Assembly: GCF_000820125.1 (NCBI RefSeq)
Contig: NZ_CDBY01000007.1
Span: forward strand, 134,499-198,498
DNA: 64,000 nucleotides
Source of the DNA: Aeromonas simiae
Lineage (GTDB): Bacteria; Pseudomonadota; Gammaproteobacteria; Enterobacterales; Aeromonadaceae
Direction: 5' to 3'
How positions within the stretch are numbered: position 1 is the stretch's first letter; the number at the start of each line of letters is the position of its first letter. The notes below the pieces were generated by a model that saw only the letters and a list, made by a program, of their open reading frames with translations, made no database searches and had not been told where the DNA came from. The position numbers and the translations under genes are program-made. Of the stretch, positions 27,203 through 35,632 are shown in pieces.

Positions 27203-27220
27203 CCGGTGGGTTAACACCGG
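27203..27220 (+). repeat. Inverted repeat in the ugd leader
   Basis: CCGGTG and CACCGG form a perfect 6-bp stem around GGTTAA. No T run follows, so it is not a simple terminator. It could be an operator or an RNA hairpin in the leader of ugd. Nothing else was recognised in the 169 bases between pglL and ugd. Confidence 0.35.
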
Positions 27221-27311
27221 CCGGGGGCGCGCTCTTCGCTCAGTGAGACGCGATGATGGGCGTGGCCATGGCGGCGCAGGGGCGGGCAATAAATGTCATT
27301 AAGGTGTTGAG

Positions 27312-28478
27312 ATGAAAATTGCAGTGGTGGGTACTGGGTATGTTGGGCTGTCAAATGCCATGTTGCTGGCGCAGCACCATGAGGTCGTGGCGCTCGACAT
27401 CGTCGCCGACAAGATAGAGATGCTCAACCATGGGCAGTCGCCGATCGCGGATAAGGAGATCGAATCCTTTCTGGCCAAGGGGATGGCGAACTTCAGCGCC
27501 ACCCTCGACAAGGAGCAGGCCTATCGGGGGGCGGAGTTTGTCATCATCGCCACCCCGACCGATTACGATCCCGAGACCAACTACTTCAATACCCGCTCGG
27601 TGGAGTCCGTGGTGCGCGACGTGATGGCCATCAATCCTGCTGCCGTCATGGTGATCAAGTCGACCATCCCGGTCGGTTATACCCAGCACCTTAAGGAGGA
27701 GACGGGGTGTGACAATCTCATCTTCTCGCCCGAATTCCTGCGCGAGGGGCGTGCCCTCTACGACAACCTGTACCCGTCGCGCATCATAGTCGGGGAACGT
27801 TCGGCGCGGGCGCAGCGCTTTGCCAGCCTGCTGGTCGAGGGGGCGCACAAAGCGGATATCCCCGTTCTGTTCACCGACAGCACCGAGGCGGAAGCGATCA
27901 AGCTGTTTGCCAATACATATCTGGCGATGCGGGTGGCTTTTTTCAACGAGCTCGATACCTATGCCCAGAGCAATGGGCTGGACAGCCGTCAGATCATCGA
28001 TGGGGTCGGGCTGGATCCGCGCATTGGCAATCACTACAACAACCCCTCGTTTGGTTATGGGGGCTACTGCCTGCCCAAAGACACCAAGCAGTTGCTGGCC
28101 AACTATGCCAGCGTGCCCAATAACCTCATCCGGGCGATTGTCGATGCCAACACCACGCGCAAGGACTTTATCGCCGAGTCGGTCGTGCGGCGCAATCCAA
28201 AAACCGTCGGTATCTATCGTCTGGTGATGAAGGCAGGCTCCGATAACTTCCGAGCCTCGGCCATCCAGGGGATCATGAAGCGGATCAAGGCGAAGGGGAT
28301 TGAGGTGGTGGTCTATGAGCCGGTTCTAAGCGAGCCGCATTTCTTCAATTCGAAAGTGATCGACTCACTTGAGGAGTTCAAGGCCCTTTCGGATGTGATC
28401 CTCTCCAACCGGATGAGCGAAGAGCTGAGCGATGTCGCCGACAAGGTCTACACCAGGGATCTTTTTGGCAACGACTGA
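27312..28478 (+). CDS. ugd: UDP-glucose 6-dehydrogenase
   Basis: A 388-residue NAD-dependent enzyme that oxidises UDP-glucose to UDP-glucuronate. It has [58 protein letters not shown] and the catalytic cysteine in [14 protein letters not shown]. Length matches the short (E. coli-like) form. UDP-glucuronate can serve capsule, lipid A arabinose or O-antigen sugars, and no user is recognisable in this locus. It has its own terminator and probably its own promoter. Confidence 0.95.
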   Translation: MKIAVVGTGYVGLSNAMLLAQHHEVVALDIVADKIEMLNHGQSPIADKEIESFLAKGMANFSATLDKEQAYRGAEFVIIATPTDYDPETNYFNTRSVESVVRDVMAINPAAVMVIKSTIPVGYTQHLKEETGCDNLIFSPEFLREGRALYDNLYPSRIIVGERSARAQRFASLLVEGAHKADIPVLFTDSTEAEAIKLFANTYLAMRVAFFNELDTYAQSNGLDSRQIIDGVGLDPRIGNHYNNPSFGYGGYCLPKDTKQLLANYASVPNNLIRAIVDANTTRKDFIAESVVRRNPKTVGIYRLVMKAGSDNFRASAIQGIMKRIKAKGIEVVVYEPVLSEPHFFNSKVIDSLEEFKALSDVILSNRMSEELSDVADKVYTRDLFGND

Positions 28479-28496
28479 TGTGGTCTGTGGGATGCA

Positions 28497-28520
28497 AAGG
28501 GGCGCTTGGCGCCCCTTTTT
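28497..28520 (+). terminator. Rho-independent terminator after ugd
   Basis: A perfect 7-bp GC stem (GGGGCGC / GCGCCCC) with a TTG loop is followed by TTTTT at 28516-28520, 20 bases after the ugd stop. Confidence 0.88.
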
Positions 28521-28657
28521 GTTGCCCGATTGCGCGAAGAGTGGCCAAGCCGCAGGGCGGGAGGCGATAAATCTCACAGCCTGCCGGATCGGGCGTGGCT
28601 CCTGGCGCTGATCCTGTTTAGGATGGGGCCAGGTTCGACTGAGATGGACAAATAACA

Positions 28658-29281
28658 ATGGAACAAAAATTGAGTCTGCTGGAAGCTCGGGTGATCGGTT
28701 GCCTGATGGAAAAGGAGGTCTCGACGCCGGATCAATATCCGCTTTCGCTCAATGCGCTGGTCAATGCATGTAACCAGAAGAGCAACCGTGAACCGGTTCT
28801 CTCCTTGGTGGAGCGGGAAGTGCAGTCGGTGTTGGATCTGCTCATCGCCCGGCATTTGGTGAGCAACGTGGCGGGGTTTAACGCCCGGGTGGCTCGCTAC
28901 CAGCATCGTTTCTGTAATACCGAATTTGGCGATCTGCGTTTTTCCTCGGCCGAGTTCGCGGTGATCTGCGAGCTGTTGCTACGCGGCGCCCAGACCCCAG
29001 GGGAGCTGCGTGCGCGCTGCGCCCGTCTGCACAATTTCAGCGATGTCACCCAGGTAGAAAACGCACTGCAGGCACTGGTCGAGAAAGGGCCCTACGTAGT
29101 CAAACTGCCGCGAGAGCCTGGCAAGCGGGAGTCTCGCTACGCCCAGCTCTTCACCGGGGAACCAGAGATCAGCCCTCATCAGGAGGAGGATCGCCTCGTG
29201 CAGTTGGAGGCAGAGAATCAGGCTTTGCGTGAAGAAAATCAGCAGCTTAAGGAACGATTGGCCCACTATGAGTCGATCTAA
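28658..29281 (+). CDS. yceH: YceH/DUF480-family protein
   Basis: A 207-residue protein of the YceH family (two winged-helix-like domains). It shows [23 protein letters not shown] (here split at the family start), [11 protein letters not shown] and a middle [18 protein letters not shown]. The last 40 residues form a short coiled coil ([22 protein letters not shown]). The molecular role is not well established; the fold suggests DNA or protein binding. It stands alone between two terminators, with flrA downstream. Confidence 0.88.
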   Translation: MEQKLSLLEARVIGCLMEKEVSTPDQYPLSLNALVNACNQKSNREPVLSLVEREVQSVLDLLIARHLVSNVAGFNARVARYQHRFCNTEFGDLRFSSAEFAVICELLLRGAQTPGELRARCARLHNFSDVTQVENALQALVEKGPYVVKLPREPGKRESRYAQLFTGEPEISPHQEEDRLVQLEAENQALREENQQLKERLAHYESI

Positions 29282-29284
29282 AAG

Positions 29285-29305
29285 CGGGGCCAATGGCCCC
29301 GTTTT
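29285..29305 (+). terminator. Rho-independent terminator after yceH
   Basis: A perfect 7-bp stem (CGGGGCC / GGCCCCG) with an AAT loop is followed by TTTT. It starts four bases after the yceH stop and insulates flrA. Confidence 0.82.
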
Positions 29306-29344
29306 CGTCGGTGTCATTTTTTTGGCGTAAAGCCTTGTCCCTCT

Positions 29345-29373
29345 TTGTCGCAGCGTTTAGACTTTCCGACAAT
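29345..29373 (+). promoter_or_regulatory. Candidate sigma-70 promoter of flrA with overlapping palindrome
   Basis: TTGTCG (29345-29350) and GACAAT (29368-29373) are spaced by exactly 17 bases, 4/6 matches each. The palindrome CGACA-ATATC-TGTCG at 29367-29381 covers the -10 and the likely start point, so it could be an operator. The flrA ATG is 33 bases downstream with AGGAAAGG as its ribosome site. Confidence 0.4.
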
Positions 29374-29405
29374 ATCTGTCGTACAGTTGGTGCAGGAAAG
29401 GACTG

Positions 29406-30821
29406 ATGCTGGATCTTTCAATTCTGTTGGTGGATGGGTGTGCTGAGCGTCGTGCCCGGCTGGGTGGGCTGCTCTCCTTCATGGGGGTCGCCTGGCAGCA
29501 GGTCGATGAGGAGGATCTCGATGTGGCGCTCGAGTCGGCCCCCCTGCAAGGGGTGATCGCCGGCAGTCTGCAACAGGAACTTGGCTCCTTATTGGCGCGT
29601 CACCCGCGGCTGCCTTTTCTCTCTTTGTGTGAAGGGGAGTGGCAGAGTAGCAACTTCATCGGCACCGTCGCCGAGCCTTTTGATTACGATAACCTGATGC
29701 GCAGCCTGCACTTTGTGCAGGCTTTCTGCTCACTGCACCCGCGGGAAAAGCAACACGACAAGGGGCAGACCCTGCTCAAACTGCTGGTGGGCAAGGGGCG
29801 CGGCATTCAGGAGGTGCGTCGCCTCATCAGTCAGGTGGCTGACACCGATGCCAATGTGCTGATCCTCGGTGAGTCGGGAACCGGCAAGGAGGTGGTGGCG
29901 CGCGCCATCCATGAACTCTCTTCGCGCTGCAAGGGGCCGTTTGTGCCGATCAACTGTGGCGCCATACCGGCCGAGTTGCTCGAAAGCGAGCTGTTTGGCC
30001 ATGAGAAGGGGGCCTTCACCGGCGCCATTGCCGCCCGTCGCGGTCGCTTTGAGCTGGCCCAGGGGGGCACCCTGTTTCTCGATGAGATTGGCGACATGCC
30101 GCTGCCGATGCAGGTCAAGTTGCTGCGGGTGTTGCAGGAGCGCCTATTCGAGCGGGTTGGCGGGGGCAAGCCCATTGAGGCCGATGTGCGCATCATCGCC
30201 GCGACCCACCGGGATCTCGAGACGATGATCCGCCAGCAGACCTTCCGCGAGGATCTCTACTATCGCCTCAACGTCTTTCCCATCGAGACGCCTCCACTGC
30301 GTGAGCGGGCCGACGACATTCCGCTGCTGCTGCAGGAGCTGCTGGCCCGCCACAGCGAGCAGCACAAGGCGTGGATCCGGCTGACCCAGCGCGCTACCGA
30401 ATCCCTGATGCAGTACCAGTGGGGGGGCAATGTACGTGAACTTGCCAACTTGCTGGAGCGACTGCTTATCCTCTACCCCAATCGCATCGTCGATGTGGCC
30501 GATCTGCCGGTTCGCTACCGCATGCTGCCCGCTGAAGGGTGGAGCGATGAGCAGGCCGAGTGGGCCGAACGTGAAGCGCTCTCAGCCATCTTCCAGGAGC
30601 CGCCTCAGCTTGAAATATCAGCGCCAACCGGGATGGGGATGCAGCTGCCGCAGGAGGGGCTCAACCTTAAGGACATGCTGGCCGAGCTGGAGGTTGAGCT
30701 GATCCGTCAGGCGTTGGAGGTACAAGAAGGGGTGGTCGCCCGCGCCGCCGATATGCTGGGCATGCGTCGTACCACCCTGGTCGAGAAGATGAAGAAATAT
30801 GGCATGAGCAAGGAGTGCTAG
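29406..30821 (+). CDS. flrA: Sigma-54-dependent flagellar master regulator (FlrA/FleQ)
   Basis: A 471-residue activator. It has an N-terminal FleQ-type receiver-like domain (about 5-115) lacking the usual phosphorylation site. An AAA+ domain follows (Walker A GESGTGKE near 157, the sigma-54 contact loop GAFTGA, Walker B FLDEIGDM). A C-terminal Fis-type helix-turn-helix completes it ([20 protein letters not shown]). This layout and the [11 protein letters not shown] linker are typical of FlrA/FleQ, which switches on class II polar flagellar genes and often responds to cyclic di-GMP. The flrBC promoter downstream is its expected target. No flagellar structural gene adjoins. Confidence 0.92.
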   Translation: MLDLSILLVDGCAERRARLGGLLSFMGVAWQQVDEEDLDVALESAPLQGVIAGSLQQELGSLLARHPRLPFLSLCEGEWQSSNFIGTVAEPFDYDNLMRSLHFVQAFCSLHPREKQHDKGQTLLKLLVGKGRGIQEVRRLISQVADTDANVLILGESGTGKEVVARAIHELSSRCKGPFVPINCGAIPAELLESELFGHEKGAFTGAIAARRGRFELAQGGTLFLDEIGDMPLPMQVKLLRVLQERLFERVGGGKPIEADVRIIAATHRDLETMIRQQTFREDLYYRLNVFPIETPPLRERADDIPLLLQELLARHSEQHKAWIRLTQRATESLMQYQWGGNVRELANLLERLLILYPNRIVDVADLPVRYRMLPAEGWSDEQAEWAEREALSAIFQEPPQLEISAPTGMGMQLPQEGLNLKDMLAELEVELIRQALEVQEGVVARAADMLGMRRTTLVEKMKKYGMSKEC

Positions 30822-30877
30822 GGTCAAATAATTGACCTGTCATGGCATAACATTTTGTTTTATATATAAATTATTTA

Positions 30878-30893
30878 TGGCACGTTAATTGAA
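30878..30893 (+). promoter_or_regulatory. Sigma-54 promoter of flrBC
   Basis: TGGCACG (30878-30884), four bases, then TTGAA (30889-30893) matches the -24/-12 sigma-54 consensus TGGCACG-N4-TTGCW with one change (C to A in the -12 GC). The spacing GG-N10-G is exact. It lies between flrA and flrB in AT-rich sequence, as expected for a class II flagellar promoter activated by FlrA. Confidence 0.72.
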
Positions 30894-30934
30894 TAACCTG
30901 ACTCATTCCATGCTAGTGAGTCAGGTTATTGTCT

Positions 30935-31966
30935 ATGTGCCACCAGCCTTCCCATGAAACCTCCCTGGCCTATCGCCAACTGGATGCCATCTTTGCCGCC
31001 CTGCCAACCGGGGTGCTGGTGCTCGATGAGAGTGGTGTGATCCGGCGTGCCAATCCGGCGGCGGTCAGCCTGCTCGGTGAGCCGCTGCAAGGGGAGCGGT
31101 GGCGCCAGGTGATCGTGCGCTGTTTCAGCCCGCGCGCCGACGATGGTCACGAGATCTCGTTGCACGATGGCCGCCGGGTGCAGCTCTCGACCCAGCCGCT
31201 CGAGGATCAGCCGGGGCAACTGGTGTTCATCAACGATCTGACCGAGACCCGTCGCCTGCAAGATCGCCTCAACCACATGAAACGGCTGTCGGCACTCGGC
31301 AACATGGCCGCCTCGCTGGCCCATCAGATCCGCACCCCGCTCTCAGCCGCCATGCTCTATGCCGCCAACCTCGGCAACCGCACCTTAAAGCCCGAATCGC
31401 GCAGCCAGTTCCAGCAAAAGCTGATGCAGCGGTTGCAAGATCTCGAGCAGCAGGTCAGCGATGTGCTGCTGTTTGCCCGTAGCGGTGAGGCTCAGGTGGT
31501 CAGCGCCGTGTCACTCGATACCCTATTGACCCAGGCGCAATCTGCGGCAGAGGTGTTCTGTGAGCAGCATGCTTGTCGGCTCACCATCGAGATACCGCCA
31601 GAGCCGCTGTGGCTGATGGCCAATGCCAACGCCCTGGTGGGCGCCGTGAGCAACCTTATCGCCAACGGTCAGCAGGCCGGCGCTACCGAGATCTGCGTCA
31701 GTGCCCACCGTCAGGGTGAGCGGGTGATGCTGCGCATCATCGACAACGGCCGTGGCATGACGGCCACCCAGCAGGCCCGGATTTTTGAACCCTTTTTCAC
31801 CACGCGCAGTCAGGGCACGGGACTCGGTCTGGCGGTGGTGCACTCGGTGGTGCACTCCCATCAGGGCGAGGTCAGCGTTGCCTCTGCGCCGGGTGAGGGG
31901 AGCTGTTTTACCCTTTCTCTGCCGCTGCACATGCCGGCGGCTGAACGTGTTGGAGGTGTGGCATGA
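30935..31966 (+). CDS. flrB: Flagellar sensor histidine kinase FlrB
   Basis: A 343-residue soluble kinase. A PAS-like domain (residues 12-105; IFAALPTGVLVLDESG) precedes a HisKA region with the phosphoacceptor His near 130 (LAHQIRTPLSAAM), and an ATPase domain ends it (NLIANGQQAGA, DNGRGMT, GTGLGLAVVHSVV). No membrane segment is seen. It should phosphorylate FlrC, encoded next with a 4-base overlap. The ATG at 30935 is preferred to the TTG six bases earlier. Expression is probably from the sigma-54 promoter just upstream. Confidence 0.9.
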   Translation: MCHQPSHETSLAYRQLDAIFAALPTGVLVLDESGVIRRANPAAVSLLGEPLQGERWRQVIVRCFSPRADDGHEISLHDGRRVQLSTQPLEDQPGQLVFINDLTETRRLQDRLNHMKRLSALGNMAASLAHQIRTPLSAAMLYAANLGNRTLKPESRSQFQQKLMQRLQDLEQQVSDVLLFARSGEAQVVSAVSLDTLLTQAQSAAEVFCEQHACRLTIEIPPEPLWLMANANALVGAVSNLIANGQQAGATEICVSAHRQGERVMLRIIDNGRGMTATQQARIFEPFFTTRSQGTGLGLAVVHSVVHSHQGEVSVASAPGEGSCFTLSLPLHMPAAERVGGVA

Positions 31967-33303
31967 GTCAGGCAAGGATCTTGGTGGTGGAAGATGACGA
32001 CGGGCTGCGTGAGGCCTTGCTCGATACCCTGCTGCTCGGCGGCTACGAGTGCCGTGAGGCCGACAGCGGTGAGCGGGCGCTGGTGCAGCTCTCGCGCCAA
32101 CCCTTTGACATGGTGATCTCCGACATTCAGATGGGGGGAATGGATGGCCTGACCCTGTTACAGACCATTCGTCAGCAGTTTCCCCAAACTCCGGTACTGC
32201 TGATGACCGCCTACGCCAACATCGACGGGGCGGTGCGTGCGATGCGAGAAGGCGCCATCGACTACCTCTCCAAGCCCTTCTCGCCCGAGGTGCTGCTCAA
32301 CCAGGTGAGCCGCTATGTGCCGGCGCAGCGGGTGGAGAAGCGCGCTGTGGTGTATGGCGATGCGCGTAGCGCCGAGCTGTTCCAGCTGGCCGCCAGGGTG
32401 GCGCGCAGCGATGCCACCGTGATGATCAGCGGGCCGAGCGGCAGCGGCAAGGAGGTGCTGGCTCGCTACATCCATGATCAGTCGAGCCGTGCCGAGCAGC
32501 CCTTCGTGGCCATCAACTGCGCCGCCATTCCCGAGAACATGCTGGAGGCCACCCTTTTTGGCTATGAGAAGGGGGCCTACACGGGGGCCGTGCAGGGGTG
32601 CCCCGGCAAGTTCGAGCAGGCCCAGGGGGGGACCCTGCTGCTCGATGAGATCACCGAGATGGATCTCGCCTTGCAGGCCAAGTTGCTGCGGGTGCTGCAG
32701 GAGCGTGAGGTGGAGCGGCTGGGGAGTCGCAAGACCATCGCGCTCGATGTGCGGGTCATCGCGACCAGCAACCGGGATCTCAAGCGGGCAGTGCAAGATG
32801 GGCTGTTTCGCGAGGATCTCTACTACCGGCTTAATGTCTTTCCATTGCGCTGGGGGGCCCTGTGCGAGCGGCCCGGCGATATCCTGCCGCTGGCGCGCCA
32901 TCTGCTGGCCCTGCATGCGGCGCAGGCGGCCCTGCCGCTGCCCCGCTTCACGGCACACGCGGAGGAGCGGCTGCTTGACTACGGCTGGCCCGGCAACGTG
33001 CGCGAACTGGCGAACGTGGTGCAGCGCGCCCTGATCCTCTGCGATGGAGAGTGCATTGCCGAGGCGGATCTCATCTTGGAGGACGAGGAGCCTGGCGGCG
33101 AGGAGGATGACGAGGGGCGCACTCCGGGGCTGGAGCGGCTTGGCAACGAGCTCAAGCAGCAGGAGCACCAGATCATCCTCGATACCCTGCAACTGTGTCA
33201 GGGCAGTCGCAAGGCGGTGGCGGAGAGGCTCGGGATCAGCCCGCGTACCTTGCGCTACAAGCTGGCCAAGATGCGCGAAGCGGGGATCGATATGCCCGCC
33301 TGA
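31963..33303 (+). CDS. flrC: Sigma-54-dependent response regulator FlrC
   Basis: A 446-residue NtrC-type regulator. The receiver domain (1-120) has the phosphoacceptor Asp near 54 (MVISDIQMGG) and KPF. The AAA+ domain has Walker A GPSGSGKE, the sigma-54 loop spelt GAYTGA (Tyr for the usual Phe) and LLDEITEMD. The C-terminal Fis-type helix-turn-helix includes SRKAVAERLGISPRTLRYKL. It activates class III flagellar genes such as hook, basal body and flagellin. In many Vibrio and Aeromonas genomes fliE follows; here a Nif3-family gene follows instead. Confidence 0.92.
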   Translation: MSQARILVVEDDDGLREALLDTLLLGGYECREADSGERALVQLSRQPFDMVISDIQMGGMDGLTLLQTIRQQFPQTPVLLMTAYANIDGAVRAMREGAIDYLSKPFSPEVLLNQVSRYVPAQRVEKRAVVYGDARSAELFQLAARVARSDATVMISGPSGSGKEVLARYIHDQSSRAEQPFVAINCAAIPENMLEATLFGYEKGAYTGAVQGCPGKFEQAQGGTLLLDEITEMDLALQAKLLRVLQEREVERLGSRKTIALDVRVIATSNRDLKRAVQDGLFREDLYYRLNVFPLRWGALCERPGDILPLARHLLALHAAQAALPLPRFTAHAEERLLDYGWPGNVRELANVVQRALILCDGECIAEADLILEDEEPGGEEDDEGRTPGLERLGNELKQQEHQIILDTLQLCQGSRKAVAERLGISPRTLRYKLAKMREAGIDMPA

Positions 33304-33380
33304 GGTGGCTCTTGGGCCTCGGCCTGCCTTATCATGTCCTCCTTGATGTCGGCCCGCGCGGGTGGGCCATAGGAGCGACC

Positions 33381-34142
33381 ATGATCACCAACAGCAAACT
33401 CGAAGGGCTGCTCAACCAGCTGCTCGAATCCCACGCCATCAAGGACTACTGCCCTAATGGCCTGCAGGTGGAAGGACGCCACCGTATTCGTCATGTGGTC
33501 ACCGGGGTGACCGCCTGCCAGGCACTGCTCGACCGGGCGGTCGAGCTGGAGGCCGACGCCATCTTGGTGCACCACGGCTACTTCTGGAACGGGGAAAATG
33601 CGGTGCTCAAGGGCATGAAGCAGCGCCGCCTCAAGACCCTGCTGACCCACGATATCAATCTGTTCGCCTATCACTTGCCGCTGGATATTCACCCCGAGCT
33701 TGGCAATAACGCTCAGCTGGCGCAGCGGCTTGGCGTGCGCCTGACCCGTGGCCTGGAGCCGTGGAATAGCCGCAGCGTGGCCATGGTGGGCAAGCTGGAT
33801 ACGCCGCTCAGCGGCGCCGAGCTGGCCGCTCGCATCGAGGCAAGCCTGGGACGACCCCCTCTGCATTGTGGGGAGAGCGGGCCGGCTGAGATCCGCTCGG
33901 TGGCGCTGTGTACCGGGGGCGGCCAAAGCTACATCAACCTAGCGGCAGAGCAGGGGATCGATGCCTTCATCACCGGTGAGGCCTCCGAGCAGACCATTCA
34001 CACGGCGCGAGAGATGGGGCTGCATTTTTATGCAGCCGGTCATCATGCGACCGAACGCTATGGGGTCAAGGCATTAGGAGAGTGGTTGCAGCAGGCCCAT
34101 GGCCTGACGGTGACCTTTGTCGATATCGACAATCCGGTATAA
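33381..34142 (+). CDS. Nif3/YbgI-family metal-binding protein
   Basis: A 253-residue Nif3-like protein (GTP cyclohydrolase I type 2 homologue). Visible signatures are DYCPNGLQVEG, ILVHHGYFWNG with metal-binding histidines, NLFAYHLPLDIHPELGNNAQLA and the C-terminal AAGHHATERYGVKALGEWL. Family members form toroidal hexamers with a dinuclear metal site; the cellular function is poorly defined. The ATG at 33381 has AGGAG 5-10 bases upstream; a longer frame would start inside flrC. A terminator follows. Confidence 0.9.
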   Translation: MITNSKLEGLLNQLLESHAIKDYCPNGLQVEGRHRIRHVVTGVTACQALLDRAVELEADAILVHHGYFWNGENAVLKGMKQRRLKTLLTHDINLFAYHLPLDIHPELGNNAQLAQRLGVRLTRGLEPWNSRSVAMVGKLDTPLSGAELAARIEASLGRPPLHCGESGPAEIRSVALCTGGGQSYINLAAEQGIDAFITGEASEQTIHTAREMGLHFYAAGHHATERYGVKALGEWLQQAHGLTVTFVDIDNPV

Positions 34143-34148
34143 AAAAAT

Positions 34149-34177
34149 ACCAGGGTAGACACACTACCCTGGTTCTT
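34149..34177 (+). terminator. Terminator after the Nif3-family gene
   Basis: A perfect 9-bp stem (ACCAGGGTA / TACCCTGGT) with a 7-base loop is followed by a weak TCTT tail. An A run precedes the stem, so it may act in either direction. Confidence 0.65.
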
Positions 34178-34216
34178 CGCAGCAGCCATACCGGCAGGAA
34201 AGGGATTGCAACTATC

Positions 34217-34241
34217 AACCATTGAATGTTAATCAATGGTT
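34217..34241 (+). repeat. Inverted repeat upstream of luxU-like gene
   Basis: AACCATTGA and TCAATGGTT form a perfect 9-bp inverted repeat around ATGTTAA. No T run follows. It lies about 95 bases before the luxU-like start and could be an operator or a leader hairpin. Confidence 0.45.
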
Positions 34242-34336
34242 TCCTGTTTGTGTTTGATTGGTCTTGGTAAAATGGCAGGAATGGTCAATAAGTCGATGCC
34301 TGTCACGTTTTCCCTTCACCTTACGAGAGGAGCAAG

Positions 34337-34678
34337 ATGGAACTGCTCAATCGGAATACCTTGCGCCAACTGGAGGCCGATATCGGCAGCGACATGCTGC
34401 CCATGGTCATCGGTGTGTTTCTTGACGAAGTAGGGCAACAAAGGGCGCAATTAGTGCCTTTGCTGCAACAGCAGTCATGGGAGGCGCTGGGGCGGCTTGC
34501 CCATAGCCTGAAATCATCGTGCGGCAGCTATGGCGCCGAAGTGAGCCAACAGCAGGCGGCCCGCCTGGAGCAGGCGTGCCGCGAGGGTGATACACCGGCC
34601 GTGATGGAGGCGTTGGTGGCGCAGCTTGAAGCGTCGCTTGGCGACGTGCTTGGCGAGTTAGCCAACTTGCGGCAGTGA
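34337..34678 (+). CDS. luxU: LuxU-like histidine phosphotransferase
   Basis: A 113-residue Hpt protein with phosphoacceptor His near residue 56 (LAHSLKSSCGSYGAE). The N-terminal part (LEADIGSDMLPMVIGVFLDEV) recalls Vibrio LuxU. LuxU relays phosphate from hybrid kinases to LuxO in quorum sensing. The neighbourhood supports this: as I recall, Vibrio has luxO-luxU followed by a yvcK-family gene and moa genes, and here a yvcK-family gene lies next and moaA is 7.6 kb on. luxO is not in the window. RBS GAGAGGAGC precedes the ATG. Its 3' end overlaps the convergent yvcK gene by 21 bases. Confidence 0.8.
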   Translation: MELLNRNTLRQLEADIGSDMLPMVIGVFLDEVGQQRAQLVPLLQQQSWEALGRLAHSLKSSCGSYGAEVSQQQAARLEQACREGDTPAVMEALVAQLEASLGDVLGELANLRQ

Positions 34679-35632
34679 GCCTTGCAGTTCGAGCAGCAGC
34701 TGCTCCAGGACCAGGCAGAGACGTTCCCTGTCGTGGCGATGGGGCAGGGCGGGCTCACCCAATTCGCAATTGATAAGGCGGCATGGCACCTTGGCATCGG
34801 ATGCTGCGGAAGGGGCCAGTACGGCGTCCACTCTTCCTTTGCCCAACTGGGCTTCTAACCAGCGACACTGCTCGGCGAGATCAAGTTGCCCGGCAGGCCC
34901 CGGCTCGGGAACCAGATTAGCGATGAAGACCAGCGGAGCGTGGCTGCGGCCGATGGCGTCGCACAGCTCGGGCAGCAGCAACGGGGGCAGCACCGACGTG
35001 AAGAAACTGCCGGGGCCGAGCAGGATCAGATCGGCCTGCTGCAAGGCGTCGATCGCCTCGGCGATGGCCGGTACCGGGGGGTGCAAAAACAGGTTTGTTG
35101 GTGGGGTATCCAGTTGATCTACCGATAGTTCGCCTATGATATGGTTGCCGCATGGGGTGCGAGCGCACAGATCGGTGGGGTACTCCGACATCGGCAGCAG
35201 TTGTGGCTCAATGTGCAGCATATCCCGGATAAGGCCGATGGCATCGAGTGGACGCACGCTGAGCTGATCGAGTGCCAGCAGCATCAGATTGCCGAGATTG
35301 TGGCCGGTCAGTTCACCGGGCCCACTGAAGCGGTACTCAAACAGGCGGCTGCCGGTGCTGGGCTCGGTAACCAGTTGATTGAGACAGTTGCGCAGATCTC
35401 CCCAAGCGATGCAGGATTGACTCTGACGCAGCCGACCGGTGGAGCCCCCATTGTCGGTTGTGGTGACGATCCCGCTTAAGCGAGAGCCGAGAAACGAGAG
35501 GGCCGACAAAACCCGGCCCATGCCGTGGCCACCCCCCAGTGTCACCACCCGGTTCAGCTGAGAGAGGGCGGCGGGGCGCCGTGGCTGCCCGCGGGCAAGA
35601 AGATGAAGATGATGGTCAGGTGCAGTCTGCAT
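34658..35632 (-). CDS. yvcK: YvcK/CofD-family protein
   Basis: A 324-residue protein of the YvcK (UPF0052) branch of the CofD fold. Signatures are VVTLGGGHGMGRVLSAL, TTTDNGGSTGRLR, WGDLRNCLNQL and LLGPGSFFTSVLPPLL. YvcK proteins bind UDP-sugars and affect cell shape and use of gluconeogenic carbon sources; the molecular activity in gammaproteobacteria is unclear. The first 28 residues precede the conserved domain, so the true start may be internal. The ATG used here overlaps by two bases the start codon of the divergent FIST gene, and the 3' end overlaps luxU. Confidence 0.85.
   Translation of the reverse strand: MQTAPDHHLHLLARGQPRRPAALSQLNRVVTLGGGHGMGRVLSALSFLGSRLSGIVTTTDNGGSTGRLRQSQSCIAWGDLRNCLNQLVTEPSTGSRLFEYRFSGPGELTGHNLGNLMLLALDQLSVRPLDAIGLIRDMLHIEPQLLPMSEYPTDLCARTPCGNHIIGELSVDQLDTPPTNLFLHPPVPAIAEAIDALQQADLILLGPGSFFTSVLPPLLLPELCDAIGRSHAPLVFIANLVPEPGPAGQLDLAEQCRWLEAQLGKGRVDAVLAPSAASDAKVPCRLINCELGEPALPHRHDRERLCLVLEQLLLELQGSLPQVG

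Noticed and set aside
32158..33192. A 344-codon minus-strand frame opposite flrC.
   Set aside because: Antisense shadow of the AAA+ domain of flrC; low-complexity composition with no recognisable domain.
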